Shown here in pieces: positions 10,791 through 23,295 of a stretch of 64,000 bases of DNA; position 1 is the first letter of the stretch, and every line of letters starts with the position of its first letter. Origin of the DNA: Triplophysa rosa (Eukaryota > Chordata > Actinopteri > Cypriniformes > Nemacheilidae). The stretch spans positions 19,097,783 through 19,161,782 of the forward strand of contig NC_079904.1 in assembly GCF_024868665.1 (NCBI RefSeq), given 5' to 3'. A program made the translations under genes and the position numbers. Below the pieces are notes generated by a model. That model made no database searches and was not told where the DNA came from. It worked only from the letters and a program-made list of their open reading frames with translations.

Positions 10791-11555
10791 ACGATGAGTA
10801 GACATGAATGAGAATATCAATGAAATGTAGCAATCAAGATGTTGCTCCACTGAGCTAAATTCACTCTCTGCACTGAAACAAAAGATCAAATAAACAAACA
10901 CAACAGGCCAAGGCTTACCAACAGGAATGTGGGCTAGCTGAAGTGAGAATCCTAAAGCTACACGTGTATACACTCACACTGAGTGAAAAGTGGTTACAAG
11001 CAGCACATCACTCTGTATGGGTACACCGCCACCAGTAGTCAAAACCGGATAGCCTCCCAATGCCTGCAACAAAAAGAAAACATAAGGAATCAGACCCCTT
11101 AATTTATAAATATGAACAGAAAATCAAGATTTATCATCATCATCATCATAATAATACGAAACAACTGAAAATAATGAGTAATAAAATACAAAAAGGAATT
11201 TAAACAAATCAAAATTAAATCAAAGACCAACGTAGAAAACTGAACAGAAAAGAAACCCAAACAAAAAGAAGAAATAAATAGCACTAAAGCTTTCCAATTC
11301 GAACCCAGGAAAGCCATTATACAAATATAACTATTGGTAAGTGGCAACGTTGCGGGACAACCACCCCGACGGCCAAGAAGGGAAAAGCCTTTGAGGTAAT
11401 GTTAGCAGGTGATCTAATCCCGAGACGAGCACAAAGTAGCAAAGCAGCAGCAAGATAAACGGCAGCGTCGTCCTCCTATAACGCTGAGCGCACACGCCCC
11501 AGCATCTCCAGGGTCCATCTCTATTGTAACAAAAGCAACAAGGGAGTGCAGAGGC
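10790..11555. other. Intergenic, no gene recognised
   Basis: A/T-rich DNA next to the 3' end of the Gypsy element. It may include its 3' LTR, but I could not pair it with a matching repeat upstream of gag, so no LTR is called. Confidence 0.3.
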
Positions 11556-11559
11556 CCAA

Positions 11560-12100
11560 TCAGACTTTCAGGAATTTGACAGTGCACAAAAGATTGTGCA
11601 AGGTTCTATTAAAGCGTTCACATTGCCCGTTACCTGTAGGATGATACGAGGGAGTATGGGACTTCTCCACCTGATATAAACTGCAAAGTTGCTGAATAAG
11701 GGCGGACTCAAAACTACGCCCTTGGTCGGAATGAATACAGGCAGGAACGCCAAACTTATAGAACCATTCAGTTACCAAAACTTGTGCAAACATTTCAGCC
11801 TGCTGGTCTTGGGTAGGCACTGCCAATGTATATTTGGTTAAGACATCAGTCATCACCAAAACGTTCTCTAATCCTGAAAGAGAGAATTCAAGCAAGGTAA
11901 AGTCCATGGCCAAGATCTCATTAGGCCTGGATGCCAACAAGTGGCCCATAAAACTGGTTGTGTTTCCTTCGCAGTCTGGCACCTCACACAATCACAACAC
12001 CACTTACCTACATCTGACATTAAACCAAGCCAATAACAACATTGTCGCACCAACTCAGTGGTACGATCAATGCCCTAGGGCCGACGGAAGGACCAACTGA
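11560..12100 (-). pseudogene. Gypsy integrase fragment
   Basis: The zinc-binding part (about 12053-11990) shows CCDCVRCQTAK. The catalytic core (11991-11560) shows the first Asp in AMDFTLL, the second in IHSDQGRSFES, and the Glu in GNGQCERFNRTLH, so the DDE residues survive. It is split from the zinc finger by a frame change and ends without the C-terminal domain. Confidence 0.85.
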
Positions 12101-12419
12101 AAGATCTCTTCACCACCATCTGGGCGAAACACCCTATGATATAAAACACATTCCCTATCTACCAACCGGTCCCACTGACGAAGTACAACCAAGACAGCCT
12201 TGGGCAACTGTCTACACGCCTCAGGGTTGGGAGGGGTTCCCTGCTTCCAAAATATCAAAACTTTACTAATGATAGGGTCTGCCTCCTGCAGTGCTCTCAT
12301 ATCACCCCCAAAACCAGGCAATGCCAGAACTACAGCTTGTACTGCCTGTGGGACTATATTCATCCCACATCCTTGATGGACAGTAACTGGTATCTCAGTC
12401 CCAGGCAAAAGTGCACTCA

Positions 12420-12830
12420 CCTCAAACAGACCAGATGGGTCCTGCCTTGAAAGTGCATCTGCATTTATTACTTTTACCGAAACCGTATCGAATAACAAAA
12501 TTAAAAGCAGCGAGCTGGGCAGCCCAACGTTGCTCAGTGGCCCCAAGCTTTGCAGTATTTAGGTGGCTGAGAGGGTTATTGTCCGTATAGACAATGCACT
12601 GTTGCCCCAGCAAATACTCTCGAAACTTGTCAGTCATGGCCCACTTCATGGAGCTGTAGTTGGTCATGTTGCGCTCAGTGGGCCTAAGCCTGTGGCTAGC
12701 ATATGCGATAGGCCGCACCCTGCCTCCTTGCTCTTGGGAAAGGATTGCTCCTGAACCACCATTGTTAGAGTCCACCTCCAAGATAAAGGGCAACAAGAAA
12801 TCAGGCAAGCACTGGAGCTGTGGTTAACCT
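12420..12830 (-). pseudogene. Gypsy RNase H fragment
   Basis: Reads FILEVDSNNGGSGAILSQ, then PIAYASHRL and YTDNNPLSHL, the standard RNase H-like blocks of Gypsy pol. It runs into degraded linker sequence toward the integrase. Frames shift at both ends. Confidence 0.8.
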
Positions 12831-13104
12831 GCATCAAAACTTGGCACTAGACCAGGCACTAGAAAAACCCAGACTCGCTTGTTGCCGGGGCCTGACAGCA
12901 GTACACGCAGCTACCACCCTGTGCAAAAGAGCAGCCAATTTTGCAAACCCCTGCACAAAACAACATTAGTAGCTAGCAAACCCCAGGAAGGAGCGCAACT
13001 CAGACACACTAGTAGGGTGCTGGCACTAAGAAACAGCCTCGATTTTACTGGGGTCTGTGGAAACCCCTTGTGCAGAAATGACATGTCCCAAATATTTTAC
13101 TTCC

Positions 13105-13870
13105 CATTTTAAATAAATGCCCATTTAAAAAATGCCCATTTATCCAGTTTAGCCTTTGGACCATGCTCCAAACGACTCAACACAACCTGCAAATGCTCTA
13201 TATGCTGGGACACTGAGGAAGAGAACACTACAATATAATCAAGATAAAGCAATAACAACTGGCCGTGCTGATCCCCAAACAACCGTTCCATCAAGCGCTG
13301 GAAGGTGCCTGTGGCATTGCAGAGCCCAAATGGCATTCTGTTCCATTCAAATAAGCCAAAAGGAGTGCAGAAGGCAGTCTTAGGTCTGTCGCTCTCAGTG
13401 ACAGGGACCTGGTTATATCCACTAGCCAAGTCCATAGTGGAAAACCAACAGGACCCTGTCAGGAAATCTAATGACTCCTCAAAGCACGTTAAGGGAAAGG
13501 CATCTCTTCTCGTCTATGCATTTAGTTGACTGTAGTCAACACACATGCGTAAACTACAGTTCTTCTTTTTGACAAGAACAATAGGGGAAGCATAAGGGCT
13601 ACAGCTCTCCATTATAACACTGGTCTCCAATAACTTGATAATTGATATGAGACTTTACGACCTCATACTCCGATGTGTCATTGCCAAATAGGAACAGAAT
13701 CCAACGGCGGAATGTCATGGGAAATCAAATCTGTCCACCCTAAATCACCATCATGAGATGAAAATATTGATTGAAACCTATGAAGCAGTGCCTTAATCTC
13801 ACTTCGTTGTTCATCCGAAATCGACTGCATCGATTTACCCTCGCACTGGGGAAGCCACCTCTCCAAATTG
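13105..13870 (-). pseudogene. Gypsy reverse transcriptase fragment
   Basis: Reads MDLASGYNQVPV, KTAFCTPFGLFEWNRMPFGL and FQRLMERLF. At the active site it has YLDYIVVFS where Gypsy enzymes have YLDD, so the second catalytic Asp is Tyr. The N-terminal part toward 13870 is broken into short pieces. Confidence 0.85.
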
Positions 13871-14197
13871 AGAACATACTATAGCTGTCACAGACTTAAC
13901 TTCAGGTACCCCAGCAGGCAAACTCACCATGCAAACACTATTGAGAGTTCCCAAGACAGTGTTAGTATACAGGATTACATCAACAGTACCTACATTCATC
14001 ACAGATAGATAAACTGTACCTCGGGTCACTGACTAAAGACGAGGAAGCCAACAATCCAGCTGTTAACCCAGACATTGGAGGCTCAAATAAAACAGTACCC
14101 CTTGCATATTGCTCAGAACAAGTTGCAGGCACAAACTTCATGCCACCTGGGATGAGACATGGTTTACGGCCTCGCAATTTAACCTTACCCACACGTT

Positions 14198-14600
14198 CTA
14201 CTGAAGACTGATCTTGCATATGATGGCAATGTTGCAGCGCTCGAATAACAAAATTTGGGCCCCCCACCGTCTAAAGAGCTCCTGGTAGCACCGATTTAGG
14301 ATATTCATCCCGGAATTCCAGGAACTTGAGAACAAATACCACCAGGAGGATCCCTTAACGACAAGCACTCCGCATTTTGGAACTATTCGACCGCACAGTT
14401 CAACATCTAATTCTATGTAGCCAATATAAGGGATCGAAAGACCATTTGCAGCACAAAGCTGTAGCCACTGACATGATTTAAGACTGTCATGACCCCACGG
14501 TTCGAAATACTTCTGAAAACAGCTCTCTGTAATGGTAGATACCATAGAACCAGTATCTACCAAACAGGGCACTCCAATGCGGCTGATTTGCACGACGAGG
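14198..14600 (-). pseudogene. Retroviral-type aspartic protease fragment of the Gypsy element
   Basis: The frame has GVPCLVDTGSMVSTI, the flap-and-active-site LVDTGS motif of retroelement proteases, and continues as CGVLVVKGSS. It sits between gag and reverse transcriptase, as expected. Confidence 0.75.
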
Positions 14601-14749
14601 TGTGGACATGAACATTAAATGCGATATACAGTACTTTAACTCGAGCCGGTCGCCTCGCCATCCGCACTTTGGCTCTGCAACACGGTGGGGGCTAGTTTCC
14701 CGCCGAGGCAGATGGGCCAGGCTGTCCACCCTCAGTTAAAGAAACAACA

Positions 14750-15064
14750 GAAGGGAGATGAATGCGAGCGGTAGCATGCTCCACATCACATTCTCTAGCA
14801 AAGTGACCCAGTTTTTGGATCTCCTACATATAATCTGACTACTTCGAGGGGATCAACTACGTAATTGGGGGCCCTGTAAGTGGGAAAGCTTGGAGTTAAC
14901 TTATTCAACTGATCCTGCTGTACTTTCAGCATCTCCCTCAACTCCCCTAATTCAGATTCACGAGGAGACCTAACTGTATCCACCCGAGACCCACCCTGCA
15001 CACCATACTGTATGCCATAAGCACAGGGGAGTGAATCACTATAACCCCTTGAGCTCACTGGCAT
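14750..15064 (-). pseudogene. Gypsy gag C-terminal fragment
   Basis: The frame from 15064 has an acidic coiled stretch (ESELGELREMLKVQQDQLNK) and then VGDPKTGSLC followed by a stop. This appears to be a ruined zinc knuckle. Assignment rests mainly on position before the protease. Confidence 0.55.
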
Positions 15065-15070
15065 GCCCTC

Positions 15071-16327
15071 TCGCTCCCAGCGAAGGGCTCCAGAAAGACA
15101 GACACTCTATCAGAAAAGCATCAGCTTACTATAAAAGAATTATACCTATTAATGAAAGTTAAAACCCATCTCTTATTAATACGAGAAGAGATCGATATAC
15201 ATATACATGCAAGGAAATGGTCATCACACCACCTAAACCATACAGTTGCTCACAGCACAGATCATGACAGACGAGAGAATAGTACAGGAATGGAAATATG
15301 ACAACTATGATGTATAAAGCACATGTTAGCGTAGCCCTGATGCAAACGATCACAAGTACAGCGTGAGGCAAACCTACCTGCATATAGTAGACACCCTGCA
15401 CCCAGCCAAAGCTTTGAATCAGCTAGCCCAACAGCTACCTGCCAAACAGACCAGTCAGTGCACGTGTGCTCTACGAGGGCTGTTCCAGCAATGACGCACC
15501 CCAGGAATAACTCCACCATTAAATAGTCAAAGGACAAATGCTGATAGGCTATCACTCATGGCAGCCACACCCAAAATGCCAATGCACAGGGACCACATCA
15601 CCAACACTGCCACACAAGAAAGGCAAAACATAAACTTTACAAAAACAACTTCCTTGTTAGAAACATGGCAAAAAATCCCAAAGAAAGAAAAACTAGAAAA
15701 ATACCTGTAGCCTAGGGCCACCTCTACCCAACAGCAAACAATCGACAACTTCCCTCTTAACAAAGACACACTTGTACTAGCGGCCAGCGCCATTTCCCTG
15801 TGGGGAGGGACATACACCTATGCAACATTTAACAAACTTTCCTATTAGTATCAAATTCTAAGTAAACATTTCATAAACAAGCAATACTCCATTATCTTAT
15901 GCAGAGGGAGAGAGATATACAAATTCAAAAGGAATGAAAAGGGATTGTAACAGGAGCAACTCGGCCGCATTGTCCATGAATACCCATTCTCAATTACCAA
16001 TGGAAAAACTACATCCACTGTTTTCCCTTGTTTTACAAACAGTGCCGTAACAGGTATTTGACAATTCCAGTTTCATTAAGAACAATAAACACATAACGTA
16101 GACTTGTGACATTGTGTATATGTATGAATGCATGCATGTGTGTAAATGTGTGTGTGTATACAAAAGTCCAAAGTAAGAACAAAATGAACTGTGTGGTCAT
16201 TCCATGACCATCACACCTGGCCAAAAATAATTGTCCCTTCATTCTCCAAGCTCTTGAAGTAAACTGGCTGTCCTAATTGACGGGGAATCTACCTTGAAAA
16301 ACACTTTGATAGTTAACGTAAAAGTCT
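15071..16327. other. Intergenic, no gene recognised
   Basis: May contain the 5' untranslated region and 5' LTR of the Gypsy element, but no repeat pair was seen. A short run of ATG/TGTG repeats lies near 16115-16160. Confidence 0.3.
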
Positions 16328-17235
16328 TTGTACTGGGTGAGTCGACAAGAGTTCATATTTTTAGATCTAGTAGAACATCAGGACCAGATATCTGAGGGAA
16401 TAGTCAATGCTTTAATGAGTTGCCTCAAAATCAGGATTCACAGAGGAGTGGCTGAAGCAAAACTAGGTGTCCTTTGTAGACATTCTGGTGTATCAACTAA
16501 ATTAAAAACGATATTTCCAAAACTGCTCACTTGGCACTGCATGAATCATAGGTTAGAACGGGAAGTTTCTGATGCTATAGATTACTGCTATCAATCGCTT
16601 CAGAGCATTTGTTGAAAAATTGGACAACGTTTATAGCAAGTCAAATAAAAACTAGAGAGAGCTATTTGTGTCAAAAGCTGAGGTTGGAACCCAGGTTCTC
16701 AAGGTTGGCAGAATCTTAGATGTGAAATGGGTTCCAAGCAGTTTTTAGACTGTTCGAGTTATCTGGACATCCTACACTGCCCTTGTCAAGCACTTTGAAA
16801 AAGCTTCCAATGATGACCAAATTAATTGCACAGAGAGACAGACATACAGAAGTTTACGTGACAGGCTGCAAAGTCCAGAATTTATCTCTAACCTTGGCTT
16901 GATGTATGATACCTTACATTTACATTTATTAATTTGGCAAACTGTCCATTGTCTCTGAGGAACTGCAAGCTTTAACAATGACTCTACTCAGAGCAGAGCT
17001 TCTTGTTAAAAGAGCAATCACAGTTTTAACATTATTAAAACTCAACCAGGTGAGAAGCTTTCTAATGCCCTGAAAGCAAAAAAAAAAAAAATGGCACATT
17101 CAAGTCTATTAACACTGAGGAATTCCTGCAAAGCCTAATTTCAAAGTCTTCAGAACCGTCTTCCTTTTTAAATTCCTTTTTAAGATCTGAGCATTCTAGA
17201 CACAAGCAGGTGGCCATGAGAGCCTGGTATTCGTT
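16328..17235 (+). pseudogene. hAT-family transposase relic (KIAA1586/ZBED-like)
   Basis: Reads HSGVSTKLKTIFPKLLTWHC then MNHRLE, the block shared by KIAA1586-like domesticated hAT proteins. In other frames follow VSKAEVGTQV, KWVPSS, TVRVIWTSY, SPEFISNLGLMYD and LLRAELLVKRAI. The order is right for a hAT catalytic domain, but stops and shifts occur throughout. At 16912-16940 a scrap of reverse-oriented L2/SINE tail (ACATTTACATTTATT) interrupts the region between MYD and the following block. Confidence 0.7.
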
Positions 17236-17257
17236 ATGGTGAAGATAAACATAAAGG

Positions 17258-18463
17258 AGCGGGCTCAGAGGTGGGTAGAGTAGCCAAAATCTTTACTCAA
17301 GTAAAAGTACAAGTAACTAGAGAAATTGTTGCTCAAGTAAAAGTAAAAGTCACTATTTTAAAAATTACTTGAGTAAAAGTAAAAAAGTATGCAATGAAAA
17401 ACTACTCAAGTAGCTAGTTACATAGTTACTTTGTATCTGATTATATAGGCCTACTACATAAAATTAATATTAACGCCAATATTTTAATATTACTTTTTAA
17501 TCAATATTTTTAATTATTTTAAGCAGATATCTTTGCAATATACTAGAGAGACTAAAGAATAGACAAACACAGAAGAGACAAGCATTTCTGCACATTTCAT
17601 CTAGTCCTGATGTCAATGTAGTTTATACAACTTATTTAGAATAATAGACCGTGTCAAACTAAAGCATGAACTAAACTCAGATCATCTAGAACATCTGCAG
17701 TGCTCTCTTAAATGAAATACACATTTTTGAACAAAGCTCATGTTTTCTCGTGTTGTGTCACGTGTGTGTTGTGAAACGCTCTTACTTGTAAACAGTGAAC
17801 CCATCAACAAGTTGTCTTCCTTCTGTTCTTCAAATGTATATTTCTGCAAGCCCACGTCTCTGTGTCTGACAGGTAACGCGCATGTTGCTGTGTCTGACGA
17901 ACAGGTCGCGCGGGTGCGCGCTTATGGCGGGCATTTATCATTGCTGGCAAACAATATTACACATTTTCAGTTTTGATTGTATAGATATAGATTAATATCC
18001 ACTTCATCCAACGCTCTTTGTGTTCTGCGTGTTCTTAAGTTTCGCGCTACGAGGAGTGAGTAATCCTGCTTCAGATGATTCAGATCGTGCTGCGAACTGA
18101 ACAAATCATTTGAACTGATTCATTAGCCTATTCAAATGGTTTTGCCCATTGTTCAATTAATGCTTTCAAAAGAATCGACTCAAAAGAATCGATCACTCGG
18201 GAATGCCCGTAAAAAGAGACGACAACCTTGAAATAAACAACGCATTTTATAATGCATATTTTAAAATGAAGGAATGAAGGAACGTCACGCAATGTAAGTT
18301 ATGTAACGAAGTAAAAGTACAGATTTTCTATGAGAAATTTACTCAAGTAAGAGTAAAAGTACACACTTTTAATTTTACTTAAAAGTACATATTTTCCAAA
18401 ATGTTACTCAAGTAAATGTAACGAAGTAAATGTAATGCGTTACTACCCACCTCTGAGCGGGCT
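17258..18463. mobile_element. Non-autonomous hAT element with perfect 8-bp target duplication
   Basis: AGCGGGCT flanks the element at 17258-17265 and 18456-18463. The element (17266-18455, 1190 bp) starts CAGAGGTGGGTAG and ends CTACCCACCTCTG. The long inverted ends are rich in ACTCAAGTAAAAGTA and TTTACTTGAGTAA blocks. No transposase is seen. The interior holds only short chance frames. Confidence 0.9.
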
Positions 18464-20264
18464 GGTATAGCAGCACACATTATGCACATCCAAACCACAC
18501 AATCAAAGTCGCAAAATACACAGTAATCAATGACACAGCAATAGTGACAACCCTTGGGGATGCAATACCACGTGGTACAAAAGAGAACCAACCTGCTACA
18601 CGAAGCACCCAGCTCCTAAAAACAAGAAAGAAAAAAAAAACAATTAGAAAAGAATCAATTTAATACAGATACTACTAAATAAAGAAAACTCAAAATAATC
18701 TGGGAAAGAAAGCATTCCAGGTTATCTAGTTTTAAAATCAATTTGCCTACCTGGCTGACACACCGACAACGTAAAACTCACAGTGATGTCCACAACGCTC
18801 ATATAATAACTTTTTAAAGCCTTTACAACAGCCACAGCAATCGATATCAGTCAATATCAGTCATAAGGCCTAAACAACCCAGACACACACTAACACAATA
18901 GGTGTTGTTCCAGCTTTGTAAAAATTTGTATCTTGGTATAAGGACTTATTGCATTATCTCCTATTGATGAATCGCTTTATTGTTTCCTTTATCTCCTCTG
19001 AACTATAGACTGATATGATGCCACACACTTAACCTGCTGCACAATGCATATTGCACTTTATGTACATATCCCTTTATCAAGTTAAGTATACACCTCAACT
19101 TTTGGTCAAACTCCTGTTTATTGAAATCTAACTTATTTACTTATATTTTTATCTTTAGATATATATTGTAATTTTTGTTTAGATATATATATATATATAG
19201 TTTTCGTTTTTTTGTGAACACTTTCCTTACAGCTTAGATAAATTATTTTATTACTACAGTCTGCAGAGTTTGCCAGATTTCATTTCACTACTGGTTGTAT
19301 GCCTATATATATCTACGTGTGACAAATAAAATCTTGAAAAACTTGAATCTGTAAGTCGCTTTGGATAAGTCTTCTAAATATAAATGTAGACAATAGCTCG
19401 ATCTGCGAGGTTTCTCTGAATAACAGCGCTTGTACAGCCAGCTAAAGTGAGAGCTCTGTAAACTGTGTGTCTGCATAGAAGGTGGTTTGTTGTGTATGAA
19501 TTGATTTTGAGGACTGCACACTTGGAATTACTCAAAGATCTGGCGCGTTTGTAGACACTTAGGGTTCCATGGAGTTTCTTTGACTTAAGTGGTGACAGAC
19601 GTCCTAATATGGAGATGGTCTGGCTTATGCCTCATTTGTAAGTCACTTTGGATAAAAACGTCTGCTAAATGACAAAATGTAAATGGTGAATGTAGCTTAA
19701 ATATTTTTTTAAATCTTCTATTAAATTTTTTAAAAGGTGTATATGTACAGTATTTAAAGTTTTTATTACCTTTTTAAAAGTTCTATATTTACATATTTAT
19801 TATGTCTATTTACATCTAAAAAGTTGTTGTTTTAAAATGTCACAAATTAATGTTTACACACATTTTACCTACACGGGTAAAGAAAGGTACTTTAAACATA
19901 AAAATTAAAAGTTAATTCAGTGCACGTATCTCCACCCTGGAATGACACTGACCTCCGAAATGTGCGTTCCTAAGCATGTCTTCTCATCCTCTTTCAAAAT
20001 ATGTGGTTTGGCGAAGATCCTATGAGGATGAAAATTTTAGCTGAAAAAAACATCAACCTCGCCGAATCCTCTTCAAACTCACAACTAGGGAAGAACGTGT
20101 CAAGACCTGCACGGTAACGTGCTTTCTCGATATCTAGCTGCTTTCAGAGCTGAGACGCGCCCGTGACACCTGCCGTCGATTCCATTCACAAAAAAATTGT
20201 GGATTCGTATACGTTGACATTTTAACTCAAAACCGGGTACATCAGACAGAGCTCACTGAGACTT
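18464..20264. other. Intergenic with L2/SINE tail scraps
   Basis: No gene. GTAAGTCGCTTTGGATAA at about 19351 and GTAAGTCACTTTGGATAAA at about 19638, each followed by AAATGTA-type ends, are L2/SINE 3' tails. A short TA run is at 19183-19199. Confidence 0.45.
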
Positions 20265-22205
20265 TTGCGGCAATGCGCAATTGGCTTTCTTTGGCTTTCT
20301 TTTTCTAACAGCAAGATAGCCACCCGGCACCGTAAGGGGACACCGAGAAGCGCTACTGCCTCTGCACTACGGAGACCACATCTTGCCAGGGTTAACCATG
20401 TGGAGATACCTGCATGGTCTCACCAGTCAGGGAGAACTACATGGGACATAGACATGCGGGCCCCACTGAGGGGGAGCACGATAGAGGTGAATAGTCCAGT
20501 TGGGGGAGGTCACAGGTTCACCAACAGCGGAACCGTAGAGTGAGGAATACAACACACAGGACGACCCAAGAGGGGGGAGTCACTACGTAAGGAGCACTTG
20601 CCCAAGTATAGGGCTTCACCTAAGTCAGGGATGACTGGACCAATACCGAGCTTGGAAAACAGACCACTCCGCCCGGTCTGTTATCAGATTAGTGATGGAT
20701 GGAATGCCTGTACTTCACCATTGGGGAAAGTAGGGAGGCTAGAATAGAGCACTGACTTACCTAAGGAGGGAGAAGGTGCTTACGCAGGCGTACGCCCAAC
20801 CGGCTGCTGGTCTCACCTGTTGGTACTGTGCAAGACATGAGCTGACACTGGCTCCACACACAGATTGTAGAATCTTGCCATGGTATTTGGCGTAGCCCAA
20901 CCCACAGCTCTGCAGATGTCAGCCAAAGAGGCACCCTGAGCCAGTGCACACACTGGGCACAGGAGATCTTGGGACCAGTTCACCGTAGTGATGGCGTCCA
21001 CGATCCAGTGCGCCAGTCTGTGTTTGGAGACAGCACTCCCCTTCTGCTGACATTCAAAACAGACAAAGAGCTGCTCAGAGCCCCTGAAGCTATGCATGCG
21101 GTCCAAGTAGAGGCCGTCTGATGAGAGGGTGCCAGCGCCGGATGAGCGGGGCTGCTGGGGAGCAGACTGCGCTCGGGACCTCGATGGCTGGAAGGCAGCT
21201 GGGTCGCGGGGGGCAGGATATGTTTAATGGCCTCTGTCTGCTTCTTCACCGCAGAGAACTATCCTCCATGCTGTCACCAAACAACCCAACTTGCAAGATG
21301 GGCACATCAAGAAAGCAAACCTTCTGAGCATCACTTATCTGTGCAAAGTTGAGCCACAGATGTCTCTCCTGGAATACCAAAGTGGTTTGGCACTGTGCTC
21401 TGACTCCAGAAACCAAGATTCCAGCCCGGGCACGCATGGCTGACATCTCTGTGTCAGCTTCCTCTTGGGCTCGACCGCGGGCGGGAGCTCGAGAGGGTCC
21501 TCCGCATCTGATGCCAGAAGGTAGCTGTCCGATGCCATGACAGAAATTTCATTGTCATCCCTCTGGCGAGTCTGGCCACTATGGGATGGTCGATCGCCGC
21601 CAATCAGGTAGATGAGCACCTCGGGGCATGGGCATGCGAAGTCTGAGCTGGCGGAGCGACATCCATGGGAACCCCCATATCACCCCCGCTGCTCGCTGAA
21701 GCGGTTGACCTCGTCGAAGTGACAATCAAACTTGCACGGGAAGCAGATGGAGTTGTGGCTGCGCTCAGAAGAAATGTAGCCAGCCGTGACCGCAACATCT
21801 TAACCAACAAGTTCTCGCAGATGAAACACGTTGGCTCGACAAATGATGCAGATGTCGTGCCCGTTGGACTTAGGGATGACAGTGCCGCATCCAAGGACGC
21901 AATGCTGAGACATGTCCGAAGACAAAGCGTGTTGTGGGAGAAAATCAAAATTTGCCCTTTAGACGCTTGTGACTCACTGCCAAAATGCCCAGGGGAACTA
22001 CATTGATGTAGAAGGGACGGCTCAGCTGCACTCGTCGTAAATCCAGCAGGTATGTAGAGTAATCTCTCAGAGAGAAGATAGCGCTTCATTAACAATGCCT
22101 CAAAGGTTCCGAAGGACCAAAAGCTGAATAAATGGGCAAACCCATCTTCCTTTATTCCCATATACCCTCTGTCGAGGCAAGGTTTGCATGCACATGCCAT
22201 TCGCC
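20265..22205 (-). mobile_element. DIRS1-like retrotransposon, internally deleted copy
   Basis: On the - strand: a 5' terminal-repeat-like segment (about 22205-22130, with TGCATGCACATG, compare the intact copy at 29751-29830), then gag-like frames (21619-21120), then directly the C-terminus of the tyrosine recombinase (21106-20813), then 3' sequence matching 25550-25990. Reverse transcriptase, RNase H and the first half of the recombinase are missing, so a large internal deletion joins gag to recombinase. Confidence 0.7.
20813..21106 (-). pseudogene. DIRS tyrosine recombinase, C-terminal piece
   Basis: Reads FRGSEQLFVCFECQQKG, SKHRLAHWIVDAI, QGASLADICRAVGWATPNT and RFYNL. The last Tyr is the expected nucleophile and is in frame, but the H-x-x-R motif before it is lost in a short deletion (CPVCALAQGAS). 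Non-functional. Confidence 0.75.
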
Positions 22206-22935
22206 AAGTTCATTGACCATGACGAGAAGAGGCGCCACTTAAAGGTGCACCGGCGCCTAGTGGCAGGGGCCCTAGCCTGAGTGATGGTCTCAGCGTCAGC
22301 AGGCCACTCAGGATCTCCTCATCCCGTCCAGGAGCCAGACGTGGAGGGTCCACAGGTCTGGCCTTGTGTGCCACACCATACCTTTTCCCTGCAAAAGAAG
22401 GTCCTTTGTCAGGGGAATCGCCCAAGGGGGGTTGTCGTAGGAAGCATCAGCTCTGAGAACCAAGTCTGGTTGGGCCAGTAGGGTGCAAACCGCAGGAACG
22501 GCCGATTTCGAGGGAGAATCGAGACATGAAAGTACAGGTCCTTCAGGCCGATTGCCACAAACCAATCCTGATGTTCGATGGATGCCAGGATGCGCTTCTG
22601 CGTCAGCATCCTTATTGGCATCCTGTGAAGGTGCTTGTTCAAGGAGCGCAAATCTGAATCGGGCGCAGCCCCCCACCTTTCTTGGGGACTATAAAGTACG
22701 GGTTGTAAAACCCGGAAGACATCTCGGCTGTAGGGAAGGGTTCGCATCCTTCGCCAGAAGGGTGGCAACCTCGGCCCGAAGCACAGAGGCATTCTCTTCT
22801 CGAACTGAGGTGAACAGAATGCCCTGAAACTTGGGCGGGCGTCTGGTGAACAGGATCGCATAGCCGAGATGGATCGCCCTCGCTAACCAGCCTGATGGGC
22901 TGGGAAGTGCTAGCAAGGCTTATCTCGATGACATT
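22206..22935 (-). mobile_element. Second DIRS fragment: reverse transcriptase start joined to recombinase start
   Basis: From 22935 down: FYNPYFIVPKKGGGLRPIQ (reverse transcriptase start) and LTQKRILASIEHQDWFVAIG. A jump follows to WPNQTWFSELML and RPVDPPRLAPGRDEEILSGL, which in the intact copy (about 27230-27020) precede the recombinase. The middle of pol is deleted. It abuts the copy at 20265-22205. Confidence 0.7.
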
Positions 22936-23295
22936 GTGGTGTATTCTTTGAGTTGGTCTAAACATTTGAGAACACAATATACTGTTTTGAGTCTTTAAAA
23001 AAACGCTATTCGCACTCTTAACCTTTTTGAAACATCAGCTTAATTATAGCACGACCGAGAAAGAAGCGTTAGCGCTATTGTTATCTCTGCAACACTTTGG
23101 GTGTACGTTGGCTCAAGCTCTGTTCCGGTTATCATCTACAATGACTATAATCCATTGGTATTCCTGGCTAAAATACCTAATTCCAATCAACGCATCATGC
23201 GGTGGGCTTTGATAATTCAGGAATTTAATTTGAAAATCAAGTATAAGAAGGGTACGGATAATATTATTGCTGATGCTTTATCCCGTTCTGTGTAA
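22930..23295 (+). pseudogene. Gypsy-type reverse transcriptase/RNase H fragment
   Basis: Starts with AYLDDIVVYS, an intact polymerase active-site motif, fused to the edge of the DIRS fragment. After a shift it gives ALLLSLQHFG, then NDYNPLVFLAKIPN, QRIMRWALIIQEFN and a terminal KKGTDNIIADALSRS before a TAA. The RNase H Asp in the usual TDHNPL block is Asn. It is a second Gypsy family, on the opposite strand to the 11.6-15 kb element. Confidence 0.8.

Larger units (their letters stand above)
11556..15070 (-). mobile_element. Ty3/Gypsy-type LTR retrotransposon, decayed internal region
   Basis: On the - strand the pieces run in the Gypsy order: gag (15064), protease, reverse transcriptase, RNase H, integrase (11560). 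Frames are broken many times. No matching long terminal repeats were found by eye in 10.8-11.5 kb or 15.1-16.3 kb, so the outer borders are approximate. Confidence 0.85.
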
